Shown here piece by piece: positions 47,422 to 61,670 of a stretch of 64,000 nucleotides of DNA. The position numbers and the translations under genes are program-made. How positions within the stretch are numbered: position 1 is the first letter of the stretch; each line of letters opens with the position of its first letter. The stretch covers positions 10,778,067 through 10,842,066 of the forward strand of contig CM012954.1 in the NCBI GenBank assembly GCA_000181795.3. The letters are read 5' to 3'. Below the pieces are notes generated by a model, which made no database searches, was not told the DNA's origin, and saw only the letters and a program-made list of their open reading frames with translations. The DNA comes from Trichinella spiralis (Eukaryota; Nematoda; Enoplea; Trichinellida; Trichinellidae).

Positions 47422-50400
47422 GAAAATTATTGTAAAAATTATTTACAGTAATTCATTTCTTTAAATGAAGTTTTGAGAAAAAAATATAAATTGGTGGCAG
47501 CAATGAAATTGATAATACCACCAGCAGGAACGTCAAGCTAAAGCTGTTTGTTGCAAAGGTGAGTGGCACAGAGCGACTGCGAACAACGTGGTACGATAAA
47601 ATTATATCACTTTTCAAAAATGATGCAACAAAATACAAAGATACGCTGCTCTCATTTTTTCACTCATTCTCTCACTTGCAAACTTTAAAATCAATAAATA
47701 ATAACAAATTAAGTGAAAAGAAATTATTATTTCAATAATCAATAGAAAAAAAAATTAATTAAATGCGTTACAACAGTTCGAGAAATCTACCAATATCAAA
47801 GCGTCAATTGATCGCTGACCTTACAACTTGAAAGCGTTCGTTGGTGCTAACCCAATAAAATCAATAACTGTTTACACAATATACTGCACAATATTCCCAG
47901 TGCACGCAATTTGAATATGATCATCTAATCAAACTGAAAATCAAGTATATCGTAACGTGTGAAAGTTGTGATTAATATTGAATTAATTACATTTGCATTT
48001 GGTCACTGTGCTTCTATCTCTCATTCTATTTATCTATCAGTGCAACTTGTTACAAAAACATTCAATATGCAAATATTGCACTCTTTTATCTATTTACTGA
48101 ATGAAATGCATTTCCAATTATTTATGTAAAAAGGTAGGTAATTGCCTTGAAATTATGTCGGTCATACAACAGTATACAGAAATGGCATATTACCGGTTCC
48201 CTTTATTGAATCTCCAAAAATACACGCGGGACAACTAGTAAATTACAGTAAATAATGAAATTCAAGGTTAATTTTTTATCGTTCATTTCTTATCAGTTGA
48301 TCAATGGACAGTTTCAAATACTTTATAAATTGTGTTTCTACATCATTCGGCTTCTTTCATCAACTGTAATGTAAATATGCGCAATTTGGTTTTCTTCCTC
48401 TAATTCATACCCTCATTATTAACACAGAATTGAACATTGAATTTTTTCTTTTCTCCTACATACACATTTTAACTGATTTATTTGCTATTTACTTTTCACA
48501 TATTTAACTTCTTCTGCTTTGCACTTCATTACGAAAATTAAAATTATTATAATTATTTTTTAAATGCTTTTACAACACATGTAAGCGGCCATTATTATTT
48601 TGTTACAAGTCGATGCGAACAAAACCAATGAGAGCTCTACTATTATACACTATTCTTTCGGCTGCTTTCTTTACACACTGTTTAAATATTACAAATTATA
48701 AATTTACTTGAATAATATAATGCTGCACTTTTGTTTTTAGAATGTTGGTCTACACGTTTGCTTGATTTTTCTTATTCAATCGCCAAACTTATTAATGTGG
48801 CGTTTTTGTTTGTTATCAAAAAATTTGTTAATAGTTTAGCGAAAAAGAACAACAATACGCAAATTTTTAGAAAAATTTTACTTTTTCATAATTGATTGTG
48901 CTGCAAATGATGAAGAATGAAAATAGAAGTGAAGAATTATTTGTCCTTTCAATTTTCGCTACCTGTGAATGTGATGGATGAGTTTGATTGAAATCGGTAT
49001 GTTTTATTGCTGTGGCGCTGCATCGTTTTCACTTTTAGCATCGCTGCAATTAACTTCAGGCTGAAATATGCTTTTAACGTGTTAAAATGATTAGAAGGTT
49101 TAACATTTTCCTTTGATACATTTTCTGCCATCATTTTCATATCAGCTTTTGAAAAAATTTGCTTCACTGGCTGATTCAAACATTCAGACCAATAAAACAG
49201 CGTTGCTGCTGCTGTTTCACAACAACCGCAAGAAAAGCTTGTACATTATTTCCTTTTCTCTGTCACTTCCTTTTTGCATCATTTTGCAAACAACAAATCC
49301 AAGTATGTATTGTTAAATGCTATTTTTTGTTTTATTCACTGAACTTTTAAACAAAAAGAAGATTATTCAAAAATTCACTGTCCAATAAACAAAAACTTTG
49401 CTCATTCGTCATTTTGATTTGCATTTGTTTTCCAAATTTGCATACACCTACTTCAATATTGCTTATTAAAACGTTGCTCTGATGATTAAATAGAATCATT
49501 ATAAACTGCAGTTGTTAATCGTATAGCTGCAGCGTGTTTCTAGCTCAAGACAAAGGCACAAATGGTAAGTTAAAAATGAACTTCTTGTGCAATTCTTTTT
49601 ATCATTTTATTGCGTTGTATGAATAAGATGATTTTCTGCTTAATATCCAACAACAGTTATTGTTTTATTATATTTATTTAAATAAATGAATTGAATCAAA
49701 TTCAGTCAGTTACTGATTAAACGTATTTGCTGTTGTACTTTTTGAAAAGTAAAATTTCATTATTGTGAAAATCGGCTTAAATGTAAAAATGTACTTTCTA
49801 CTTTTTGATTCGAATTTGGCAGTATTTAATAGATATGTAAAATATTTCTATTTTTAATTAATATTTTGTTGAAAATTATGGAAACACGCTCGCATTTTGT
49901 CCATTGGCACATTTTGTTTCATACTGCTCGACAATGAATTGAGGTTGTGTGCTTTGTGTGAATAAATTTAAAAAATTTGAATTTTTCATGTCAGCACATG
50001 ACATATTATTCCAAACATTCGCAACATTTCTTACTTTTGGCAAATTTATCAATTATTTAATAGCTGATATGCGCGCAGCTGAAGCGTCAATTCAATAAAC
50101 TGCCCTCTTCATTTGATTGTAAGATAAAAAGCTTTTCTCGACCACGATTACAGTTTGTTGGGCAGTTTGACACCAGATGCAATTTTTCAATTTTTGCAAT
50201 TTGTCTTCAAATTGTCTGGCCAAGAGCCGATCTTTATCTACGCTTTCAAATGGGCGAATGTTCAAAATTAGCAAACAGCTTTCGAAGCCAATATTCGTAT
50301 AAACAGATCTCGCATTTGCACACTTATCACTTTGACAATCATTTTCAATATTCCAAATTAACATGAACTTAATTGATTGATTTCAATTTCAAAAATTTTT

Positions 50401-53400
50401 ATTCTACTAAAAATCTTACCCATAATTAATAAAAGTAATTATATCTCAAGTTGAAAGTGGCAAGAGTTGAAGAATTTTTTAATTTTCCATACTATGTATT
50501 ATTGGATTTTATTGTAATGTTCATGTTTTTCTTTCACATATCAAATGAAGTTTTCTGCAATATTTTTACCATTTTTTGCCATTTTTAAAGTGAAAAAAAT
50601 TTTCAAACAAAAATGTATTATGCACAAAAGTTTCAAAAAGTTGACATATTATTTAAACTTGTTGTTTTATCGAAACATCGAGGCGTATCAATTTTAAATT
50701 TGCATACTGATGTAAAATATTGCATACAAATTTTGTCTGAAAGTTGTTATGAATTTTATTCATTTCTAATCTGCAGATATTGAACTAGTTTGCATTTCAG
50801 ATAATGATATAGAACAAATTTTGTAGTAAATTGAATCGATATTGAAATAATGAACTTTGTTCAAAGTTGATGCACATTTGTTCAGCGTCTTGTAATTTTT
50901 TAAATTACTGTTTGCTATTTTCTTAGGAGATGATATTCATGCTTGAGCAACTGATTTGAAGAATGTTTCAAAGAACGTCAATAACTAATTTTACATACTG
51001 GGGTTGGATTTCATTTTTCAGTTGAATTAAATTCTTCAAATTGATTTTGAATTCGCTTAAAATTAGAAGCCGAAGTTTATCATTTTTCTCAAACTAAGCT
51101 CTAAGCATGACAGTTGTTTTACATTAGATGAATTCACAGCCGAACTCTGGTTTAATGAAAAAGAAATAATGCACTGATTATGATAATTTTCACAAATGGA
51201 GAATTTGCAATAATTTAAGCAGAACTATTTGGCTTCTAAACAGCACCACCTTCAAAATTCAATTAGCCTTATCTGTGATAGCTTTTCCAACAGTATTTTC
51301 TTACATTGGCAGTTGATATGTTTATTTGTTAAATTTTCATATATTATTCATATTTGTAGTACTGTAAGTATGAGTTCAGTTGATGAAAAATGTTTAATGC
51401 TAGTTCAGCTGGAATATCAATCAACAAATATGAAATCAATACCTTCCAAAAAATTACTAGTGAATAATGATATTGAATTAATAATGATTTGCTGATGATT
51501 TTGTTTAAAGTTGAAAAACTGACAATCTTTTGTCACGTTAAAATACAACTCCACTTTGGATAGTTTTGTCGACGAGTGAAAAGGATTCCGATTTCCAAAA
51601 GCTATTTTATTCCAATTTCATTAAGATAAAGCAAAGCAGACATTGTGTAAAGTAGTCATTGTCGAAGAATTTCATTTAAAGTGCTTCAAATAATCGAAGC
51701 AAAAATGAGCATCCATTCCAATGAAATGGTCGCTTTTTCAACAAGCAGATGGAAAGTTTCTCATTCAACAGTTCTGAACATCGTTGCTCAACAGAAAATG
51801 GCAGCATTTTCAAGCAAACAACCCCAATATGAATTTAAATGCATCAATCCTGTTTGCAACAAATTCGCTTTCACTTTGCACTCTTTAGCCCAGATATTTC
51901 TTGAATATATTCTAAAATGCTGCGAAATCTATTCATATGTTTCATTTTATATTGGTTTTTTTCAACAGTTTTTCAATTCGTTCTATGCATGAAGTGGTGA
52001 ATAATTGGAGGCAGTTGTTTCGAATGTTTTTAATTTTGTTAATTGAAAAGACGTTCCAAAAGAATGACAGCATACATGAATCTTCTGAAACTTGTAAATT
52101 ACTAATTATTCATTTGTTTCAAACAGGTAAGGGATCTTCAAATAGATGGTATTTTTTTCACTAAAACAGATTTAACATTTATAATTTAAAAGTTTATTTT
52201 TTATTTATGGATACTGTTGTGTTTATTTTTTTGCTGATAAAATATGGCTGTTGTTCAATCCAAATTATTAAAATTTGTAAGTTCGAAAATTGTGATTGAC
52301 ATTTGCATGAAATAGCACTTTAATATTTTGATAATAATTTTGCATTAAATGCAATAGAGCTAGTTTATCATTTGAAACTGCCATTGACTGAAGACAATCA
52401 CTATATCTGTTTATTTGCATATAGAATCTACACCAAATCGTTTTACGACGTAAACATTACTCTGCTCTATTTAAGTTCTGATTATTCATTCAACTTTTGG
52501 AATATAGTCCTATTGCATGTTTTAAAAGATAGACATTTTTTAATGCCAAAAATTATTCGAAGTCATTTTTGTAAGAACATCTGTTAAGGAATGCGCGTAA
52601 AAATGGCTTGCTTTAAGTTTTAAATTCAGCGCACTTAGTTTATTTGATTTTACCTGTACTTGTGTAACTTAACATGGTATATTTGGCTTGATCAGCCGTG
52701 GTTGCTTTTGTTATTTGGTGTTATCACTTTAAGATTAGACAGTGTTGTTGGTGATAATTTTTATCTGTAAAACATCATACATCCAACTCGCTCAAAACTG
52801 CGCTTAACATGGCCTATGCTTATTTATAGAAAATCAAAATGATCACCAAGTGCGTTAAAATTCCATTTTAAACTAATACCAGTATCATTTACTATAAGCT
52901 TGGGAAAAATGAATCGTTTCATGAAGCTTTTATTTCATTCAGAGAAGCAGAAATATAAATTAATTAATAATTAATTCGTACTGTTTTATTAATGGAAATT
53001 GTTAAATGAATTTTCACTGAAAAGATTGACAATGCGACTGTTTCTAATCACTGTAAAATATATTAAATTTCCTAATATTGTTAAGTAGTATCTTCTTTGA
53101 CAAATGAATAAATCAAATGTATATTTTATAATGAGACAATTTCTTTTCATTACAATTCGCTTTTGTATTAAAAAATTTGATTAGAAAATAATTATTGAAT
53201 GCTTTGAATTTATATTCATGTTATTATATTGAAAATATTCAAAACCTAAAAATGCTATGATATTGTTCGTGTGTGAATATGTTATCTTTTGCTATACAAC
53301 ATTGGATGATCAGAAGGGAACAGTGAAAGAGAGTGTTAATGGAATTTGATAGTCGTATTACTTATTGGTAATTAACATATTTATATAATAAAAAATGAAA

Positions 53401-53910
53401 AAAAACTAACAATCACAACGACGATAACAACAACAACAGAGCATTCTTTGCGTAAAAGCTTGTGATTGAACGCAAATGATATCCCTGAGGTTATTGGAAA
53501 CTGGTCGGAAAATGGCGCTCAATTTATAGCAAGAATAATGCAACAGGAGGCTTGATCGAGCTGAATTGTTTTCCAATTGAACATAATTAAATGATTGTTT
53601 CAATTCAAACGCAGAAAGCGTCTTAAAGGAGAAATGAGCAATCATCAGGGACCTTTCAAGTGGAAAATCCACAATTGCATGAGCGTCTATCGTTATTATT
53701 GAAGGTTCCCATCAAAGTGACAAAGCAAATAGTATTTGTCAGCTTTATTGTCTGAACATTGTCATTGTATTACAATCTGTTGTTTTGTGGCAACTTTTGT
53801 TCTAATATTGCAAGCACAAGAAAATATCCAACTTAAATGTTCAGAAATATCCGTAAAAGATGGAACCTTTTCCGCTAATTGCTTTTTCTTTTTAGAAATC
53901 TTTTCAATCA

Positions 53911-53969
53911 TCTTTCTTTCTCCTTCCTCCCTCCCTTTCTCCCTCTTTCTTTCTCTCTTTCTTCCTTTT
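53911..53969. repeat. Homopyrimidine C/T tract
   Basis: Nearly 60 consecutive C and T bases with TTTC and TCCC sub-repeats. Such tracts can form intramolecular triplexes and vary in length. Confidence 0.8.
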
Positions 53970-56900
53970 ATACACCTACAAATGGACAGCTGAAATAAAG
54001 CTCGACTGTATTTATTTATTCATTAATTATAATAATCCAATTCACAGTTGGAGCAAATTCATTTGATTACTTGAAATTGTATGCCAATCATAACCTACGT
54101 GGTGAGTGTTTGTTTTCTTCTACTTGTATTGAACTGTTAAAGAATTGGAACAATTTTTAAAATATAATTTAAAATTAAACAGTTAATCACAAATTTATAA
54201 ACAATCCAATATTTGAAATACATCTGTATTACAATATTATTACAAATAACAATTCACCTAAGCTATATGTGGCTAACAATTAATTTCTTTTTCCAATTTA
54301 TATAATATATTCATTATTGGGATTTATTTATTTTGTAAAGTTGTTTGTTTTATTCAGCTTATTGTGATTGCAGACCATATGCGTTTCAATTTTCAGATTT
54401 TTCATCTATATTTCAAGTAGATTTTGTGATTATTAAAACAAAATATTTTTCAGCAATAATTCTAAAATAGAAGATGGAAATTTTTTAATATTATTTTTGT
54501 TTTTTGATAACAAATACATTACTATTTTACTTTACTTGTTATCATTTAATTTTTAAGATACGCAGCACTGGAAAAATTATAGAGAAGTATTTTTTTGTAA
54601 TAATGAGCTCATATATAAACTGCATCAACAAAGTTGTAATGAATTGTACGACCGAAACATTTGTATGATGTTTATGATAAATTTAAATATAGCATTTACA
54701 TTTTACTTGAATGCTTACATTAATGGGTAATTAAATTATTTCGCTTTTTGATTTGCATATAAATGAAAATTTTAAATTTGACATAAACCTATTAAGCGGT
54801 TGATATTTTTTAATGGAATTTTGTAATTTACATTTTCTTTCCTTTCATTTATTTTAACTATGTGTATAAGTGTTTCAAAACTACATTCAGCAGTTTTAAA
54901 CAGCTGAAAATATTATTTTGCTTTTTATTGTGGAATTTGAATAATTTTCTTCAAGTTTCATTAAAATGTTGCTTGTATAATTTTAAACGTCCGGCTTTTG
55001 TTAAGTTTTTCCATGTCGTGATATTTGCTTCTGTCATATTGTCAAAGAGAAATTAGCTGATAATATTGTAAACGTCAGTTTTTGTTAGAGAACTTACAGC
55101 ACAAAATAAGCTACAAAAATTTTATCATACATTTTTGCTAGATATCTATCTAAAAACTTTAATATTTCAGTTTGCAATTAAAAATCAAAATATGTGATAT
55201 TTTGACATGAACACGTAGCGAGCAGTTGAGTTTCAATTTCAGTGATATTACATGAAATTTTATCCCATAATTTTTTTTGCAAACATTTTAAACAGCTCTA
55301 AAAAAACACCTGCTTTGTTGTTATGTTAATTAATTGATACTTTTCAGTTTTGCATATGAAAATTGAAATACTTTTTGAAAGAAGCAATCTTTTCAAAAGT
55401 GTCAATATAAATAATAATATAATTTATGAATTTACAAATAAATTACTTGCAAATTAAGTTTGAAATATAAATGGTTCAATTGTATCATTTCAATAGAAGC
55501 AAATATGAGCTCAATTGGCAGTATAATTTGCACATTTATGGATATAACTGGCTGAATTAGTTGGAAGTGTCAGGGACAAATGTTCTAAAAAGCAGGTCAA
55601 AAGCTGAAGTGTCTAAAATTGATCAGGGAAATCAATAAATCATAAGTGAAAAGTTTTAATAAAAGTTTTATTTTTCACATATTCAAGTTTCGATTGCTTT
55701 GTTGTTTTGAAGTATTTTATTTGGCCAATCCAATAATAGAATTATTTCATTTTTATTGAACTAACGTCTTTGAGACATGGATTGACATGGATGAGATCCT
55801 GATGAGGCTACCAGCTAAATGTCCAATTCTTGATTAGTCAAATTTTGCATTTTGCCAAATCAAAATCTTTCAGATAAGACCATCAACAGTAGATCAGAAG
55901 AAGGAAGCTCTGCATTCTGTTGTTCAAAAGCATTTTCTAAATCTAATAAGTGAAATAAATGACTTCGATTTGATCTTATCTCGGCCAGATATTTGTACAA
56001 TATAGTATAATGTTTTTTTGAACAAAAATGTTGCCACTTTACGAAGTTACAATTTTTTTTTCTCCAAAATAAGCAAAAGACGGTGATGTTCACCTTTATT
56101 TTTTTTCTTATATCGTAATGCGTATTATTTATTTTATTCTCATTTCTTTAAAAAACTCTTTTTTATTTCTTATATCTCTTATCAGTAGTTATAATGAAGT
56201 TATTACTTGTTCTTACTTTGCAATTACAGCAATATTAACATTATAATAACAATATATTTATATTTAATTAATTAAAATTACTATATATTTTTTTTGATTT
56301 CTTATATTATGAATATGCAAAGTGTATATTTTTTCAATTTCAACAATTACGTATCCTCAAATTGTGTCCTAAGTATTTATGCGTTATGATGCTTTTCATT
56401 AACGAGATAAACTCTTTTTTATCAATTCAATTAACATTGATCGTTTTCAGCAAATTTAGAAACGTTGTTTTTTAGTTTTCGTTCTGCTGTTGACACTGCT
56501 GCTTTTACGGCGACCATTCAGTACAGTATATCTGTTATTTAACTTTTCAAACATGCATTTGCTTGTTTTAATAAGTCAGCTTTCAAAATTGCATATAAAT
56601 TTCAATTTCAATTATTAAACTGTGCTAGTTTTACATTTTGTCAGTTTGCAACTGTATTCAAAAAGTGGGGATGATGATGATGATGATTTTCTGATTTTCA
56701 AGTAATATTATTGATTGCTAATATAAGTTATTTATTCATTGTGGCATCTATTAGAAGACGATTCATTTAATGACATTCTTAAGCGAGGCGGACTGTACGG
56801 AGAAGCTTCATTTACTAATGATTCATTAAAATAGTTTAAATATTTTCCCTTAACTCAACAAAAGGTGCAAAAAATTAAGAAATAATTTCAATTATTTTTT

Positions 56901-59900
56901 TCTGTTGGCATTTTATTACTATTTTATTGAAAACATTGCCAACAATGAAAAAAGCAATCACTGAACACTGAAGGCAACAAATCATTATTGATGAAACAAT
57001 TAACTGAAATTTGTTGATAGCTTAAAATTTAAGTTTGAAAAATCATTTGCTTTCATAATGGAAACGAATCATTCATTGACAGCGTTTCTTTTCACTTGGA
57101 GCTTTTTCAATATGTTTCAATAGAAAAATTCAGAAGATTGATAATGATGCATTTGATGGTGAGGAAAAAAGCTATACGAATATATATCACTCTTTTTTTT
57201 GGGAGGGAGATGGAGGAATTTATTTCAACATATGCTTAATTTTTTGCTGATAAAAATTTTGCCGACAAAAACATCATTTCTAACAATTTTACACAATTGA
57301 AAAAATCTAAACAGTTTATTTTTCTGTTTTGGGGTATAATTTACATTGAATTATTCATGCTTGCATTTATTATCGGATTGGAATTGTTCTTAAAATGGAA
57401 GTGTTTACTCTAAATTTGCATGATAATTTTGCTAACTATCATTAAATATTATTTATCGGTAGATGTAAAATATTTGTAAAAGAACAATGAAATTTAAATC
57501 AATACGATTTGTAGAACGAATTATGACGTAAAACTAGAGATTGAAAAATGAATTCACTCACATAAGCTTATTCATTTATTTTTCATCAAAATAATTTAAA
57601 TATTGTTGTTGTTGTTGTTAATGTGATGAATGAAGTTATTTTGGCATGCAGTTTTCTACATTTGAACGCTTAAAATTGAATAATACGGGAGCATAGTGCA
57701 GTGTAAATTATTTTCAGCGTCTGCCACGATTTACTTATAGATTGCAGTTGTTCATTATTCTTGTAGCACAGGTTGAATAAAGTAAATCACTCATACAAAG
57801 CGTTTGAATTACACTAACTCTATTGTGTAAAAATCTTTTCTAATATATACTTTATATAAATTCTATGCTGCTTAATTGATTTTGAAGCACCTACAGAATC
57901 ACTTGCTTCATGTAGAATTTTTCTTACCGTAATTGTGACTGCTGAAGTTTTTAAAGTAAAAGTTTACCAATATGACGTTTACTAAGCAAGTAGAAATAAT
58001 TTCGAATAATGTAAAATTAGATGTTTAATACAATCAATCGTATGTAATTTTACGTTTTTGCATATGTATCCAATAAGAAACAATACGCTGATCTATGCAA
58101 ATATGCTAATTGTTGTTGTAGTGGAAAATTTAACAAGTGAAAGAAAAAGATGAAGAGAAAACACAGCATGTTTTGCTTTTTCTTTTTAATTATGACGTTT
58201 TACTTTTAAGTTTGGTTGTGGTATAATTTACAATCAAAAAATCTTTAACGAAGCTGAGAGTGTCCAGGGCAAAATGATTTGCTCAGACCGTTTTCTTCAC
58301 CAACTTGGCAACTTTTTACCTCGAACAGCTTCATCTGAACGATGCTGAATCGATGCAAATAAGATTGGTTGAGTCAAATAAAGCCCATTATTCATCCAAA
58401 GCAACTCTTTAAATTCGTCCATTGGACTTTATACTGGGCTTTTGGCTCGAATAATTATTGTTGGTTCAGCTTCAATGGGTAAGAGGAATCATAATTAGCC
58501 AACTATGGTCAGCTGTTAATGGCACTGGACTAATAACGACCTTAATAATAAGAATTCCATAAATGAAATAATTTTTGACTTATTTTTTTCATAAACGCAA
58601 GTATATAAACGGCTTCATTTTTGCATATTATTCATTGTAAAAATTGGGAATCATTTTTCAAACTTTGAAGACGTTATGCTTCATTTCTAATTCATAAGCA
58701 AGTTATTTTATGATTTACTACTACAAAATGCCTAAACAAAATAAGTTTGTTCGTTTTGAGACGAGGATATAAATATGTATAGTTGTATCAGTATGTATAT
58801 GTAATTATTTCTTTAATAATTCAAATTTAGTAAGCCAAAGTTTGCGGTTAAGATTAGCTGCTATGCAGCAACTTGTTGATGTGAAGACAAATTTGTGTTT
58901 ATTTAACAGCACATTTATTTTCCGTTATCGACCTCCATCTGTGAGATAACAAGGTAGATAATATGAAATGATTTATAATGCTATCTTCAACGACTACTTG
59001 GCTATCTTCTGATATGAATTACTAAAGTTCTAGTCTAATTTTTTTCTGTTGTGTTATTGTTGTTATTAAAATTTTTAATTAAATTATAATTTCAATCATT
59101 TTTAATTATCATTTCATGTCCATTGTCCATTTTCAATTGCATTCTAGTATGTATTTTTGCATTTGAAATTTTGCAAATGCAGCAAGTAGTAGGCGGGAAA
59201 GTGAAATAGCAGTTTTTAAAATCTCAGGATTATTTGTAAAATTGTTGTAAAGGTGTAATAGTAGTGGAATTGTTTCATTTTTTTTTGGAAGTTTAAATCT
59301 TAATTACGTGGGAAATGCTGCTGTTTCTCCACTATATAAACAATAAGACAAAACATCGACAATGAAAAATTTGCGTGACTGCTATTTTCAGTTGGCGGTG
59401 TCAAATAAATGGCGATTCCAACAAATCAATATGTCAACATGCACATTTTTCTATTATCTGGATTTCGGCAAACCAATGATGTTCAAAGCACGTCATTTCA
59501 AGCTTCGCTCATCATGTTCATTGCACGTCATGTTCACTAGTTATTCTGTGGATTTTTTTTTCGAAATAAATTTTAATTCTCAAGATAATTTAAATCTTTT
59601 AGTAAAGAAAATCTGTTACTTTTTTTCACCTTCTTACTGTTACTTATCTTTAAAATGCGTTAAGAAACATCTTTTTACAGTAAATTTCATCGACAATCTT
59701 TCACGGTAAGAGCACAGTGTTTGTTTGTTTATTTATTTGCAAATTTCTTACAGTTAACTCTTTATCTTACAACAATGAGACCGATTTATGTTGACTGTGA
59801 AATTGATTAATATTCAAAATATTCTTTTTCACAATATAGCCTTTTTTGAAAAATTTATCACCTAATAATATGCTGTGATAATTTCACAAATAGCAATCTT

Positions 59901-61628
59901 ATCACACTCACCAAATGTTTTACTTAATTATTGAAATCATTTTAAAAACCATCACCAAGTTTATTTCTCATTTATTTAATACAAATATCTTTATAATATA
60001 TTTTTACTTTTATTAATATTTTACTATTTTTAATATTATTTTTTTACACAAATCATGTTCGAGAATATAATAATATATTCATGTATCTATACAATGCAAC
60101 AGTACGTTAGACTAAGAATCCATATTACGTGGATTGGGTTAAGAACAAAACATGGAATTTTAAATGAATACAATTGTATTGTATTTTGTTCAGTAGAAAG
60201 TAATTTTAATGATAAAATGTCATTTTGGCATAAATATAAATTTTATACATGCATTTTTTAAATAAGCTGACAAATTGGCGCTTCTTAAAATTGAAACTAT
60301 CTGTTGAGAACTCTGTATGATAAAATAACTTTAAATATACTGTTAATTTCTACTATAAATGTGGGGAGTCGTGATTGTTTTTACTTCTAACATTCTGATA
60401 AATATGTGAAATTGAATGGTGTCAGCAGAGCGACAAATTAATTCCGCGAGTAAAAGTTAAGTCCATATAAAAAGAATGAAATTCTTCTACTTTTCTTCTT
60501 TTTAATTTCCTGCAATACTGTTTAATCTTTTGATAAGTAACGTTTTCTTTTAATGAAATGACACAATGCAAACGTTGTAGTATTTTAGATATGCTTTTAA
60601 GGAAATGAAAATATTTACCGTTTTACTGTCATTTACCAGAATAAACATTTGATAATATAATATTTCATTGTTATTGTTGTTAGAAAATTCTTTCAATTTT
60701 TACTGAAATATTCTCTGTTGTATGTTTTATTTTTGGCGATGAAGCATGCCTTTTAAAATTGCAATACTGTAGTAGTAGATGAAATATGCAATTGATTAGA
60801 TGATCATATTTAGTGGTTTTGATGAAAAAAAAACTAAAAACAGTTTTATTTAACAATCATTTTTATCAGTTTACTTTGAAATTTTTTGAAAAGTTATGAT
60901 AATATCAGATATACCAGTGAAAATGGAATTCATTTTCCTTGGTAATGATCAGCAGCCATCAATCAAATTTGCTTCGTCAAGACACACAATACATGCTGGC
61001 AACCAAAAACTGCAATGCTTATGTTTATCCTTAGCTGTATCAGTGATATTGACTATTATTTTTCAATTTATTCGTTTCATCTCATGTTTGCACTCTTTTA
61101 TGCAGAAAAGTTGCTTTTTGTTGAACATTTATTGGATAAAATGAAGGAAAGTAAAATAAAAACGACCAATCAAATAAAACATGCAACCATTTTTAAAATC
61201 ACGTTTTTGCATTATGTCACATATGCCTTGTAATTATTTACTTTGCTTGGAGACTATACTTTGAGTGAATTGTTAAAATGTTTTTGCTTTTGTTAAGAAA
61301 TATTACTTAGTGTTGTACTAAATCAAGCTAAACTGTAACAGTAAAAATTAAGACAGTTCTACTTGTAAAATTCACAGCATTTCACAGTCAATTCAGCGTC
61401 AATTGATTGTTTATTAAAACGAAGCATATTTTATTAATGCATAGATTTTGAAATTTTATTTCAAGCATTGAAATACCATTCAAGCGTCAATTATATTGAT
61501 TATTTGAAGCAAATTAGCAGCAAATCACAAGTTAATTAATTTATTATCATGAATAATTGTGTTGGAATTGTATTTAGCTGTGAAAATCTTTTTTGCTATA
61601 ATATGAATGATATTTCAATATAACATTT

Positions 61629-61670
61629 ACACACACACACACACACATATATATATGTGTGTGTGTGTAT
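61629..61670. repeat. Palindromic AC-AT-GT dinucleotide tract
   Basis: About nine AC units are followed by five AT units and six GT units. AC and GT are complementary, so the tract is a near-perfect inverted repeat able to form a hairpin or cruciform. Confidence 0.9.

Noticed and set aside
49113-49316. Plus-strand frame containing FHNNRKK, considered as a homeodomain helix 3
   Set aside because: There is no Trp at the required position, and the preceding residues are a CTG repeat encoding leucines.
50092-50364. 90-codon minus-strand frame with balanced composition
   Set aside because: No family, signal peptide or splice sites; a chance frame is as likely.
59362-59709. 115-codon plus-strand frame, the longest in the gene desert
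   Set aside because: Phe/Tyr/Cys-rich composition typical of AT-rich noncoding DNA, with no motif.
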